A stretch of DNA of 64,000 nt, taken from positions 46,213 to 110,212 of the forward strand of contig PXYV01000004.1 in assembly GCA_003023745.1 (NCBI GenBank). The letters run 5' to 3'. The DNA comes from Sulfobacillus acidophilus. Lineage in GTDB: Bacteria > Bacillota > Sulfobacillia > Sulfobacillales > Sulfobacillaceae. The position numbers were made by a program, and so were the translations under genes. The notes under the pieces were generated by a model that did not search any database, was not told where the DNA came from, and saw only the letters and a program-made list of their open reading frames with translations. Below are positions 1 through 9,610 of the stretch, piece after piece (within the stretch, counting starts at the first letter, position 1; each line of letters begins with the position of its first letter).

Positions 1-2
1 TC

Positions 3-272
3 GAGCAAATGCGTTTCCCTTTCCCGCAAGTGACCCGATCGCTGCCTTTTTCATGCTGGCCGGACGGAAGCGAAGCCTTAGACGCTGCCCGTCCCACGAT
101 TTTCGTGGCCGGCCGCGATGACCGAGCTATTTTGGCAGCTCGCGACACCATGATGCGTGGGTTTCCACGCGTCGGTTATCTCGTCGGAGGATACGATCTC
201 TTCCATCACCCGCGCGTCTACGATCCGAAGGAGGCTGCCCGAAATTCAGCTCACCATGGTGTCTTTATCTAA
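3..272 (+). CDS. C-terminal part of a rhodanese-like domain protein (truncated by window start)
   Basis: ORF open to the window edge; 'PTIFVAGRDDRAILAARDTMMRGFPRVGYLVGGYDLF' resembles a rhodanese C-terminal half (small residues after the strand, then the GYLxGG pattern). Confidence 0.4.
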   Translation, partial: EQMRFPFPQVTRSLPFSCWPDGSEALDAARPTIFVAGRDDRAILAARDTMMRGFPRVGYLVGGYDLFHHPRVYDPKEAARNSAHHGVFI

Positions 273-415
273 GAGCATCATGCCGCGCCTAATTTATAGA
301 GTTGCCCGTTGTTGCCAGATCGCCGTGGGCACGCAACCGTTTCAACCGGGGGTGATCGGAGATGGCCGACGACCGGTTACACGGACCCTAGCGACCGTAG
401 TCGGCCATTGTCATG

Positions 416-444
416 CCAAAAAGGCCCATCAGGGCCCTTTTGGT
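416..444 (-). terminator. Rho-independent terminator downstream of yqeY
   Basis: ccaaaaaggcccATCAgggcccttttgg hairpin with a T-rich tail on the minus strand, just past the yqeY stop. Confidence 0.7.
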
Positions 445-445
445 A

Positions 446-904
446 TTATCCGGAAAGTTGTTGCAACTTTGTGCGGACATGCTCAGAGACAATAGCACCA
501 TCGGCTCGACCACGCGTTTTAGGACTGAGCCAGCCCATCACCCGGCCTAAGTCTCTGGGGCCACCCGCCCCCGTGGCGTGAATGGCTTCATCAATGAGCT
601 CCATTAATTCCGACTCGGTTAAAGGTTGAGGGAGATATTCTTGCAACACCTGCATCTCTTGGACCAGCTTCTCAACCAGTTCAGGTCGGCTAGCCCGTTC
701 AAATTCGGCTATGCTGTCTTGGCGCTCTTTTACTTCCTTCGCAATGACCTGCACAATCCCCGCGTCGTCTAAGGTCTTTCTTTCTCCGCGTGTTTCAGCT
801 TGCAAAACGGCCGCTTTAACTCCCCGAATGACCGAAAGACGCAAAGAATCACGGGCGCGCATCGCAGACTTTAAATCATCATCAAGGCGGTCGCGCAGCG
901 ACAT
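446..904 (-). CDS. yqeY: GatB/YqeY domain protein
   Basis: 152 aa 'MSLRDRLDDDLKSAMRARDSLRLSVIRGVKAAV...GRVMGWLSPKTRGRADGAIVSEHVRTKL', characteristic YqeY sequence; adjacent to rpsU. Confidence 0.93.
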   Translation of the reverse strand: MSLRDRLDDDLKSAMRARDSLRLSVIRGVKAAVLQAETRGERKTLDDAGIVQVIAKEVKERQDSIAEFERASRPELVEKLVQEMQVLQEYLPQPLTESELMELIDEAIHATGAGGPRDLGRVMGWLSPKTRGRADGAIVSEHVRTKLQQLSG

Positions 905-915
905 CCAAACACTCC

Positions 916-1092
916 TTACTTGCTCTTTTTCTTGCGAGCCGCTTCCGACTTCTTCTTGCGCCGCACACTCGGTTTCTCATAGTGTTCGTGCCGTCGAGCC
1001 TCCGACAATACGCCCGCTTTTTGAATTTGGCGCTTAAAGCGCCGCAATGCGCTCTCTAGACTTTCATTCTTGCCGACCTTAACCTCTGACAT
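916..1092 (-). CDS. rpsU: 30S ribosomal protein S21 (start assigned at MSEVKV)
   Basis: '[58 protein letters not shown]'. Confidence 0.95.
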   Translation of the reverse strand: MSEVKVGKNESLESALRRFKRQIQKAGVLSEARRHEHYEKPSVRRKKKSEAARKKKSK

Positions 1093-1339
1093 GCGATCTC
1101 CCTCCCCTCCACCCAATCGGGTTGGGGTCTAATCGTGACACACAATCACTGGGTCGTCTTGCTAGCCATCCCTGGAGAAATTGCCTGCGACAACCATGGG
1201 AACAGGCCTTCGTCCCGATGGTCCAAGCATCCTGTTGATCAACGGATAATTTCTCTGGACAGTTCCTCTCATCCCCGGCAAGACCACGTAATCCTATTCA
1301 TTATACGAGCACGCCTAAAACAGTGTCAAACCGTCCACA

Positions 1340-1495
1340 CTACCACGGACGATACAGGTGGCCGTATTTCGTGAGGCATTCTTTGCACAACGTGCTGTCC
1401 AAAAATCCGGAGGCAAACGAGGTGGTCTCCCGTTTGATAACGGGCTTATGACAGATATCGCAAAATTTCAGCTCGATGACTTTGCCCACTGACAT
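1340..1495 (-). CDS. 51-aa zinc-ribbon-like protein (below the ORF track cutoff)
   Basis: Hand translation of the minus strand: MSVGKVIELKFCDICHKPVIKRETTSFASGFLDSTLCKECLTKYGHLYRPW*, with two CxxC knuckles, sitting between rsmE and rpsU on the same strand. Confidence 0.65.
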   Translation of the reverse strand: MSVGKVIELKFCDICHKPVIKRETTSFASGFLDSTLCKECLTKYGHLYRPW

Positions 1496-1567
1496 CGACC
1501 TCCCTGCCGCTAGCATGGCCGCGCTGGGACGAATCGACTCTAGCAGTGTTGACCAAATGTGCCATCC

Positions 1568-2248
1568 CTATTGCAAAAACAAAATCGCTGCAAAGGCGCC
1601 CGCGTTTTCCGCGCGAAAAATTCCCTCTCCTAGGGAAATACGGTCAAAGCCTCCGGCTTGCAACACCTCCAATTCGCCCGCACTCCACCCTCCTTCCGGC
1701 CCTATCACCAAGCTTAGCGGCTGAACGCTCTGTGAGAGCCATACCCGGCGATATTCTCCCTGGGGATCTAACACAAATCCTTCACTTTGCGGCGGCAACC
1801 GCAGCTCGGCCAGCGAAAGCATCTCGCCTACATCCGGAATATACGCTCGCCGACTTTGTTCACTCGCCTCTTTTGCCACCAGACGCCAGCGCCGAGCCTT
1901 TGCTGCCGTGACTTCTCGCACGATGCATCGCTCCGTCAACACGGGTACAAAGTGCATCACACCCGCCTGAGTGGCACGGTCTATTACCGCACTAAAGTGG
2001 TCACCTTTTAAAAGGGCCTGGTACAGCGTGATCTCACGACGCGGAAGACCATGGCGCATTAGCGGCACTTGAAGCTGCACGCCCCGGTCCAGCAATTGCG
2101 CTTGCCAGACTTGGCCGTCTGCGGTCATCACCTCAATGGCGTCGCCAATGGCGCGACGCATCACCACGGTCACATAATGCCAATCCGCCGGTGCCAGCGG
2201 GTATATTCGAGACGACCTCCCCTGGCCTTCAATGGCTAGGCGAATCAT
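1568..2248 (-). CDS. rsmE: 16S rRNA (uracil1498-N3)-methyltransferase
   Basis: RsmE motifs 'HYVTVVMRRAIGDAIEV', 'VIGPEGGWSAGELEVLQAGGFDRISLGEGIFRAENA'; next to prmA. Confidence 0.95.
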   Translation of the reverse strand: MIRLAIEGQGRSSRIYPLAPADWHYVTVVMRRAIGDAIEVMTADGQVWQAQLLDRGVQLQVPLMRHGLPRREITLYQALLKGDHFSAVIDRATQAGVMHFVPVLTERCIVREVTAAKARRWRLVAKEASEQSRRAYIPDVGEMLSLAELRLPPQSEGFVLDPQGEYRRVWLSQSVQPLSLVIGPEGGWSAGELEVLQAGGFDRISLGEGIFRAENAGAFAAILFLQ

Positions 2249-3149
2249 GTGTCGTCACCATTAAAAGCCAGCCCTCGCACACTTGGGCACGCAAAACGGT
2301 GTGATTGGTCTGGTTCAGCAATCGGCGCACCGAAGCCTCGTGCTCAGCCAACAACCCAGACAATAAGACGAGGGCTCCTGGCGCCAGGTATTGTTGCAGC
2401 GGCATCCACTCCGTTTGGATGATGTCCCAAATTAAGTTCATACAAACGACATCGAAGCGTTCGGGGGAAAGATCGGCCAGCGTTCCCGGCACCACCGCGA
2501 CCCGCCTGTCGCAATGATTCAAGCCGGCGTTATGAAAAATTGCCTGGATCGCGACGGGATCCGGCTCCACCAACACGGCCCGCTCCGCCCCACCCATTAA
2601 TCCAAACAATCCCAAAATTCCGGACCCAGCCCCCAGGTCCAAAAGCGTTTTGCGGTGCAGATCAGCGCTTGCCAAAAATTCCAGGCACATACGGGTAGTC
2701 GCATGGGTCCCCGTCCCAAACGCCATGCCTGGGTCAATCCAGAGCGTATGCTCTGCGTCTTTAGGCGACGTGTCGTACCAGGCCGGGACGATCGCATAGT
2801 CCGGAGGAATTAGGATGGGATGATAGTACGCTTTCCAAGCATTCGCCCAGTCTTCGGTGTAAACGGACTCAACCTGAAATGCCCAGCCGTGCTCCTCGCA
2901 CACCTGGCAAAGGGATTCAACTATCTGTGCCTTTTCGCTAGGAAAGTACACGCGCACAAACGGGCGACCTGGCTCTAAGGGAATGTCCGTAAATGGACTG
3001 CTATCTGAGGGTTGCCCGTCTTCATATTCAAATCCACCTGCCGCTAGATCTTGGGCCACGTCCAAGGCTTGATTGATCTCGTCGTACGGCGGGTACCAGG
3101 TAACGCGCCAATACTGTGTCTTCACTTGCCGATTATCGGCCCAAGGCAT
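2229..3149 (-). CDS. prmA: Ribosomal protein L11 methyltransferase (a GTG near 3125 may be the true start)
   Basis: '[23 protein letters not shown]...[13 protein letters not shown]' PrmA/SAM-binding motifs; operon position after dnaJ. Confidence 0.93.
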   Translation of the reverse strand: MPWADNRQVKTQYWRVTWYPPYDEINQALDVAQDLAAGGFEYEDGQPSDSSPFTDIPLEPGRPFVRVYFPSEKAQIVESLCQVCEEHGWAFQVESVYTEDWANAWKAYYHPILIPPDYAIVPAWYDTSPKDAEHTLWIDPGMAFGTGTHATTRMCLEFLASADLHRKTLLDLGAGSGILGLFGLMGGAERAVLVEPDPVAIQAIFHNAGLNHCDRRVAVVPGTLADLSPERFDVVCMNLIWDIIQTEWMPLQQYLAPGALVLLSGLLAEHEASVRRLLNQTNHTVLRAQVCEGWLLMVTTHDSPSH

Positions 3150-4266
3150 CTTTCATCTTCCGCAAGAGCCCCTTGTCTTCCGGTAAGACCTCCTCTCCGC
3201 GCACCTGCGCCCACGTCCGCAAAATCTCCCGCTCCTTTGGCGTCAAATGCGTGGGTACCGATACCACCACGCGTACATTGAGATTACCGCGCGCACTGGA
3301 TCCCAACCGTGGCAATCCCGCCTTTGGCACACGCAAGACCGTACCGATTTCAGTACCCGGCGGGATGTGCACCGTTTCTCGCTGCCCGCCCAAACCCTCT
3401 ACGACGAGCTCAGTACCCAGCGCTGCCTGAGCAAATCCAATCGGCAGATCAAGCCACAAATCGTCACCCTCGCGCCGCAAACGATCATGCTTTGCAACAT
3501 GAATAAACACGATAAGATCTCCGGGTCCCCCGCCGCGACGGCCGGCAGCCCCTTCGCCTTGAACCCTCAGACGCGTGGTCTCGTCCACCCCCGGCGGCAC
3601 TTTAACCGTTAGTCGCTTTTCAGCCCGAACCACGCCGTGCCCGGCGCAGGCCTTACACGTATGTGGAATAAGCCGACCGGTCCCGCGACAACGCGGACAG
3701 GGTTCAATCCGACGCACTCGTCCCAGAAAGCTCTCCGAAATGCGTTCAACCTCACCGCGCCCGCGGCAATCAGGACACGTCTCAATGCGTGTTCCCGGTT
3801 CCGCCTGGTTGCCATGGCATCGCGAACACGTCTCTTCACGTACGATCTTGATATCTTTTTCCGTGCCAGTGGCCACCTCTTCCAGCGTCACGGTCAAGTC
3901 ATAACGCAAATCAGGCCCGCGTTCCGGGCCATTGCGCCGCGTTTGGCCACCACTCCCGCCAAAAAACATATCAAAAATATCGCCGAAGCCGTTCGTAAAT
4001 CCACCAAATCCAAAGTCTGCCGCACCTGCTCCAGCAAAACCATCCGCGCCGGCCTGGCCGAACTGGTCATATCGGGCCCGTTTTTCCGGATCCGATAACA
4101 CTTGGTACGCTTCATTAATTTCCTTGAAGCGCTCTTCCGCCTGGTGGTCGCCTGGATTGGCGTCGGGATGATATTTGGCGGCCAATTTGCGAAACGCGCG
4201 CTTGATTTCGTCCGCAGATGCGCCACGGCTAACTCCGAGCACCTCGTAATAATCTCTCTTAGCCAT
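3133..4266 (-). CDS. dnaJ: Chaperone protein DnaJ
   Basis: J-domain with HPD ('YHPDANPGD'), G/F region, four CxxCxGxG-type repeats. Confidence 0.97.
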   Translation of the reverse strand: MAKRDYYEVLGVSRGASADEIKRAFRKLAAKYHPDANPGDHQAEERFKEINEAYQVLSDPEKRARYDQFGQAGADGFAGAGAADFGFGGFTNGFGDIFDMFFGGSGGQTRRNGPERGPDLRYDLTVTLEEVATGTEKDIKIVREETCSRCHGNQAEPGTRIETCPDCRGRGEVERISESFLGRVRRIEPCPRCRGTGRLIPHTCKACAGHGVVRAEKRLTVKVPPGVDETTRLRVQGEGAAGRRGGGPGDLIVFIHVAKHDRLRREGDDLWLDLPIGFAQAALGTELVVEGLGGQRETVHIPPGTEIGTVLRVPKAGLPRLGSSARGNLNVRVVVSVPTHLTPKEREILRTWAQVRGEEVLPEDKGLLRKMKDALGR

Positions 4267-4281
4267 GATCTCGCCCTTCCC

Positions 4282-4860
4282 CTATTGATCGCCGGTGGAA
4301 ACCTTGACCAAGCTCGCTCGCAACACCCGGTCATTCCAGGTAAACCCGCGCTTTAACTCCTCCACCACCGTACCCTCCGGCTCCTCGCTCGGTACCTGTT
4401 CCACAGCTTCATGAAATCGGGGATCAAAGCTCGCCCCAACCGCCACAATCGGCGTAACGCCCAACCGAGCCAGCGCTTCCAGAAACCCGTTCAGCGTCAT
4501 TTCGACGCCTACTCGCCAATTTTTCGCTTCGCCCTCGGTCGGCATGTATTTCAACGCCCGCTCTAAGTTATCGAAAACCGGCAACAAGTCGCCCAGCAGA
4601 CGTTCCGCCACATGCCCCTGAATGTCATTGCGCTCACGCTCCATCCGTCGGCGAAAATTCTCAAAGTCAGCCTGCAATCGTACGAGTTGCTCATAGCGCG
4701 AACGCGCTACAGCTTCCCAATCCGTAGGGGGTTCTTCTGACTCGCCCTCAGCCGCAGGTTCTTCCAGGTCTTCGTCAGCACGAGCCTCAGGCTGGTCGGT
4801 CTCTGGCACCGGGACATCCTCCCACTGTGTCTGTGCGTCTTTTGGCGTTTCGTCATTCAT
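4282..4860 (-). CDS. grpE: Nucleotide exchange factor GrpE
   Basis: 'ADFENFRRRMERERNDIQGHVAERLLGDLLPVFDNLERAL'. Confidence 0.96.
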   Translation of the reverse strand: MNDETPKDAQTQWEDVPVPETDQPEARADEDLEEPAAEGESEEPPTDWEAVARSRYEQLVRLQADFENFRRRMERERNDIQGHVAERLLGDLLPVFDNLERALKYMPTEGEAKNWRVGVEMTLNGFLEALARLGVTPIVAVGASFDPRFHEAVEQVPSEEPEGTVVEELKRGFTWNDRVLRASLVKVSTGDQ

Positions 4861-4872
4861 GCATGATCCCCC

Positions 4873-5880
4873 TTAACCGTGCAATACACGACTCAATTCT
4901 TCCGAAACGGCTTCCACAATACTGGTCACTCGGTTATAGTGCATCCGTTTGGGACCCAAAACCAACAGATGTCCTACCACATTTCCTCCGGAGCGATACG
5001 TCGCCGTAACCAAACTACAATCTTGAATGTCATCAAAAGCTGACTCCGCTCCGATGACGACTTGCACACCTTCGCTAAAATAACGGCTGGCCAGTTCTAC
5101 GGCCGTTTCCCGTTCCAAAAATCCTAATACGCGGCGCACTTTCTCCACATCTTTAAATTCGGGGTAATTTAAGATATTCAACGGTCCCGCCAAGCTCACC
5201 TTATCTTCTTCCCCGTCGTGTTCCGTGACCCACTTGAGGGCCAACTGCCAGAGCTCTTGATAGCGGTTAATATCACCTTGCAGGGGGTCGAGAATGCGAT
5301 CTTTCAATTCTTCCAGACTGATCCCCCGAAATTCCCGAGTAAAATCCTGCGCCAATAACGCTAATTTCTCTTCGTCCAAATCGTCGGGCACCAGCATCGT
5401 TTGACTTTCAACCATACCCCCGCTGGTCTTCAACACCATCAGCACCGTATCGGCCCCCAACGGCATAAAGCTTAAGTCGCTTAATGTCGCTTGAGCCAGC
5501 GGTGGTGCCACAACCAGCGACGGATACTGTGTCAATTCCGAAACTAACCGTGCGGTTTGATGGATAAACCAGTGCAATTCGCGCACGCGTACTTGATAGG
5601 CGTGACGGATGCGCTCCCGCTCCTCCAGGTCCAAAATAGCCGGGCGCATAATTTCATCGACGTAATAGCGGTAACCCTTGTCGGATGGGACCCGACCAGC
5701 CGAGGTATGCGGCTGCTCCAAGTACCCTAACTCCTCTAGGTCTGCCATTTCGTTCCGAATGGTCGCCGGGCTGATTCCTAGACCGTATTTGCGCGCTAGA
5801 GTCCGCGACCCAACGGGCTCTGCGGTGGCAATATAGTCGTCGATTAACGCTTCAAGCAAACGCCGTTTGCGGGTATCCAT
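4873..5880 (-). CDS. hrcA: Heat-inducible transcription repressor HrcA
   Basis: 'LLEALIDDYIATAEPVGSRTLARKYGLGISPATIRNEMADLEELGYLEQPHTSAGRVPSDKGYRYYVD'. Confidence 0.97.
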   Translation of the reverse strand: MDTRKRRLLEALIDDYIATAEPVGSRTLARKYGLGISPATIRNEMADLEELGYLEQPHTSAGRVPSDKGYRYYVDEIMRPAILDLEERERIRHAYQVRVRELHWFIHQTARLVSELTQYPSLVVAPPLAQATLSDLSFMPLGADTVLMVLKTSGGMVESQTMLVPDDLDEEKLALLAQDFTREFRGISLEELKDRILDPLQGDINRYQELWQLALKWVTEHDGEEDKVSLAGPLNILNYPEFKDVEKVRRVLGFLERETAVELASRYFSEGVQVVIGAESAFDDIQDCSLVTATYRSGGNVVGHLLVLGPKRMHYNRVTSIVEAVSEELSRVLHG

Positions 5881-5902
5881 CGACTATCCCTCCGGCCATA
5901 AT

Positions 5903-5929
5903 TTAGCACTCCGCAGAAGAGAGTGCTAA
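5903..5929 (-). promoter_or_regulatory. CIRCE operator (HrcA binding site)
   Basis: TTAGCACTC-N9-GAGTGCTAA, a perfect consensus inverted repeat 23 bp upstream of hrcA. Confidence 0.97.
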
Positions 5930-6439
5930 CTCGTAAAAACCATAGCATTGACGCCGTTTTTCTGTCAAGATTAGACGCTTGCCGGATTGGCGTGTGCAAG
6001 GCTTGGGATGAATGTCCGTGTGCATAGCGGTAGCCCCTTATTCGAACCGTCTTGCCCGCAATGAGGTCAGGTCATGGGCATTGACAGCGACAGGATGGTG
6101 AGCGCCTGGAAGTTAGCGAAGCAAACCTTACAGCCGGGTTTGAGGAAAGCCCCCAGCCAAGTTACGATGCACCGGTGGTTATGGAGGACGGCACGACAGG
6201 CTTCGATTGTGCGAATGCAACGCCGCATCGACAGATGGGCGGGACGGGCTTGGAGGTCTCTGGAATCGTTCGACAGCACTGGTGCATTTTGTAGACAGCG
6301 GTGTTCTGGTTAATGTATGGTTAGGCACAAAACCCAATCATCACCTGGTAGGAGCGACAATACGCCCTAACGTAGGAAAGAAGGCAGACGGTGCGCCGCC
6401 GCACTGTAAAGAACAACTTCCCGCACCGTCAACGATCAC

Positions 6440-7432
6440 ATGGATATTCAGGTTCCACGAACGGCAAAAGATTACGTGCAAAAACTAATGGCAGACGTGT
6501 TCCAAAGCACGCTCGTCGACTGGTATGGTTTGGGCCAGACCCGGGTCGTGGTATCGATGCCCTCGGAGATTCCGCAAATCGTCATTCAGAATAGTGTGCT
6601 TGACCATGTGTTTTTGACAGATGAGGGCTCCCTCCTGCACATCGAGTTTCAGTCGACTGCAGAACCCGACCTTTATCGGTTTCTGTCTTATGCTACTGCT
6701 TTGACGGTAGCCCATCATCAACCGGTACGGAGCGTTATCGTCTACCTGTATTCGATCCCATCAGCTCCGGTTCGACTGAATGCGGGCGCAATCCAGTACT
6801 CGGTCGAGAATGTGTTTATATCAGAGAAATCTGGGAAAGCCGCATGGGACCGTATCCAGTCAATACCAATTAACGAATGGACGGATGCCGAGATATTAGA
6901 TCTGACCTTCTATCCATTTATGCGAGATGATAAGTCGCAGTCAGAGCGTGCTTTGAAGGCAGCTCGATTGTCAACGCAATTGCCTAAAGGCATACAACAG
7001 CGGGTGGGCGCGATGCTTTTAGGATTGACATTGTCGTTTTTGGATGAGGCGGTGGTACAATCGATTAAAGAGGTGATACGGGTGAACGACTTAATTCGGG
7101 AGTTAGAAGAAGAAGCCATTCAGCGCGGATGGAATAAAGGATGGCAACAAGGTCACGAACAGGGCCACAAACAAGGTCGTGCAGAAGGTCGTGCAGAAGG
7201 TCGTGCAGAAGGTCGCGCAGAAGGTCATGCAGAAGGGCTGTGGCAGGGAGAGTGGGTCATGATGAAGACGCTATTGGAGACTCGTCTCGGACTAATTCCC
7301 GATGCTGTTTTGACCGAAATGCGGAAATTAAGTCACGAACAATTGCTGCACTTAGGGTCCACGTTGTGGTCTATCCGTTCAGTTGAGGAACTGTCCATGG
7401 CGTTGAAAAACTTGGGAGGCCACAACGCATAG
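6440..7432 (+). CDS. Rpn family recombination-promoting nuclease/putative transposase (PD-(D/E)XK type)
   Basis: 'LLHIEFQSTAEPDLYRFLSYATAL', C-terminal charged repeat region '(GRAE)n', typical Rpn/transposase_31-like layout. Confidence 0.75.
   Translation: MDIQVPRTAKDYVQKLMADVFQSTLVDWYGLGQTRVVVSMPSEIPQIVIQNSVLDHVFLTDEGSLLHIEFQSTAEPDLYRFLSYATALTVAHHQPVRSVIVYLYSIPSAPVRLNAGAIQYSVENVFISEKSGKAAWDRIQSIPINEWTDAEILDLTFYPFMRDDKSQSERALKAARLSTQLPKGIQQRVGAMLLGLTLSFLDEAVVQSIKEVIRVNDLIRELEEEAIQRGWNKGWQQGHEQGHKQGRAEGRAEGRAEGRAEGHAEGLWQGEWVMMKTLLETRLGLIPDAVLTEMRKLSHEQLLHLGSTLWSIRSVEELSMALKNLGGHNA
7151..7234 (+). repeat. 12-bp in-frame tandem repeat (about 7 units, last 5 near-identical GGTCGTGCAGAA)
   Basis: ggtcacgaacag ggccacaaacaa ggtcgtgcagaa x3 ggtcgcgcagaa ggtcatgcagaa; encodes QGHEQGHKQGRAEGRAEGRAEGRAEGHAEG. 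Confidence 0.95.
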
Positions 7433-7746
7433 GGCAACACGCGACGTCCGCATGCAAGAATAACGGATTTAAGGGTTTGCGCCCGGATCGCCCTGTTTGC
7501 AGGATGATGTCTCTCTTTCCTGCATTATAACGGATGGACAGGTCATCATTGCCCAGGTAACAATACCAGTATTAATGTATCGTAACTGTTCACCTTCCTA
7601 CAGCCAGGCGAAAGCGGACACCCGGGTTGCGGGTATCTGCTTTGCAAATTGGGGCATAGGCTAGGGGAATCTTGTTAAATCCATGGAATAAAGCTGCCTC
7701 CGAGAGCTCCCGCCCAAGAATCCCCTACGTTTGGGCATGGGGCGTT

Positions 7747-9594
7747 TCAAGTCCACCACACCTTTTTCAACTCTTCTTGAGAAACGTCAAAAGCGCGACG
7801 GACATCGGCCGATGTCGAGGTCGACGCGACGTCGACGCGCCACCAGCCCCCATAGCTGTCTGTGGCCGTGCCCGGCAACACTTTCACATCAATGACCGTA
7901 CTTGGGCCGGGCTGACGGGCTTTGAGAATAGCTTCGGATAGTTGGTCTCGCGTTGTCACACGAAGGCCGCGAGCGCCCAGAGCCTGGCCAATGTGGGCGA
8001 AGTCTACGTCCAGGCAATCACCATTCAAGTCCCCGCTGAGAGGATTACGGCGCCGAAATTCAGTGCCAAACCCTTGGGATCCGTGCGCTTTCTGCAAAGC
8101 ATTAATGGAACCAAAGCCTTGGTTGTCCAGCACAATAATGGTAATGGGGGTATCCTCTTGCAGACTCGTATACAGTTCAGAGTGCAACAGTAAGAAACTG
8201 CCATCACCCACCAGAGCAAACACTGACCGGTCCGGCTGAGCCCACTTGACGCCCAGCGCACCGGCAACCTCGTAGCCCATGCAGGAAAACCCGTACTCGA
8301 GATGGTAATTGTCCACCCCGACACAGCGCCACAACCGATGCAAGTCGCCGGGCAGGCTGCCTGCGGCCGCCACGATCACGTCGTCGGGGCCTAACATCTC
8401 ATTCAAAACCCCTAAGACTTCAGTCTGTGTCAGACCACTCTGATTGGATGCGTGATACCAGCGATCGACTTCGGCATCCCAATTGCGCTTTGCGTCCGCT
8501 ACCGCATCGTTTTCATACGCGGACCGATACTTCGCCCTGCCCAACCGATCCATCAAGTCCTGCAGGCCCACGCGGGCATCGGCTATCAGCGGCACCGCCC
8601 GCAATTTATACGCGTCCATGCGGTTGATATTGATGGTCGCCACCACCGCCTGGGGATTCTGAAAGGCCTGCTTCGATGCTGTGGTAAAGTCCGTCAGACG
8701 CGTACCGACAGCCAAAATGAAATCCGCATCCGAGGCTAGGGCATTGCCCGGTTGACTCCCCGTCACACCCACACCTCCCAGATTCCACGGATGATTCCAG
8801 GGCAATGAACCCTTTCCTGCTTGAGTTTCCACCACGGGAATATGAAAGCGCGCGGCAAAATCCGCCAGGACCGTTTCTGCTCCGGAATACTTCACGCCGC
8901 CGCCCGCTATCGCGAGGGGATGGGCGGCTTGTCTGATAAGGTCAACAACGCCATCCAACTCCAATCCTGGAGCCTGACGGCGGATCGGCCAGACGCGGCG
9001 CTCCAACCAGGCGGCCGGGAAGTCCCACGACTCCGTTTGTACATCTTGCGGCAGGGCTATGGTGACGGCACCGGTAGCGGATGGATCGGTTAGCACCACC
9101 ATGGCTTGCGTCAAACTCGCAATTAATTGTTCGGGACGGGTAATGCGATCCCAATAGACGCTGACCGGCTTGAACGCATCGTTGACAGACGCCGTACGGT
9201 CAGTGTTCCCCTCCAGTTGTTGCAAGACGGGGTCAGGTTGACGATCGGCAAAATAATCCCCCGGCAGAAGCAACACCGGAAGACGATTAATGGTAGCCCC
9301 CGCCGCCGCCGTCACCATATTCAACGCGCCCGGGCCAATGGAACTGGTACAAGCCCACATTCCCAAGCGATTTTTCTGTTTGGCATACGCAACAGCCGCA
9401 TGAACCATTCCCTGCTCGTTGTGCCCTTGGACAAACTTTAGCCCGCATACCTTTTGCTCTAGCGCTTCACCGAGTCCGAGAACATTGCCGTGTCCAAAAA
9501 TGCCTAGCACACCGGCCACGAACTTGTGCTCCACGCCATCGCGTTCCACATATTGCTGGTCCAGGTAGCGCAACAACGCTTGCGCTACGGTCAT
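7747..9594 (-). CDS. iolD: 3D-(3,5/4)-trihydroxycyclohexane-1,2-dione hydrolase (ThDP enzyme)
   Basis: ThDP-enzyme architecture, 'FGHGNVLGLGEAL...GHNEQGMVHAAVAYAK', 'VGDGSFLLLHSELYTS'; within an iol cluster. Confidence 0.93.
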   Translation of the reverse strand: MTVAQALLRYLDQQYVERDGVEHKFVAGVLGIFGHGNVLGLGEALEQKVCGLKFVQGHNEQGMVHAAVAYAKQKNRLGMWACTSSIGPGALNMVTAAAGATINRLPVLLLPGDYFADRQPDPVLQQLEGNTDRTASVNDAFKPVSVYWDRITRPEQLIASLTQAMVVLTDPSATGAVTIALPQDVQTESWDFPAAWLERRVWPIRRQAPGLELDGVVDLIRQAAHPLAIAGGGVKYSGAETVLADFAARFHIPVVETQAGKGSLPWNHPWNLGGVGVTGSQPGNALASDADFILAVGTRLTDFTTASKQAFQNPQAVVATININRMDAYKLRAVPLIADARVGLQDLMDRLGRAKYRSAYENDAVADAKRNWDAEVDRWYHASNQSGLTQTEVLGVLNEMLGPDDVIVAAAGSLPGDLHRLWRCVGVDNYHLEYGFSCMGYEVAGALGVKWAQPDRSVFALVGDGSFLLLHSELYTSLQEDTPITIIVLDNQGFGSINALQKAHGSQGFGTEFRRRNPLSGDLNGDCLDVDFAHIGQALGARGLRVTTRDQLSEAILKARQPGPSTVIDVKVLPGTATDSYGGWWRVDVASTSTSADVRRAFDVSQEELKKVWWT

Positions 9595-9610
9595 TCGTAC
9601 TGTCTTGGTG

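Noticed and set aside
6040-6110. tRNA-like TTCGAACC string upstream of the Rpn gene
   Set aside because: No cloverleaf, acceptor or anticodon stem could be built around it.
7151-7234. Possible CRISPR-like array
   Set aside because: Units are 12 bp, contiguous without spacers and in-frame within a coding gene.
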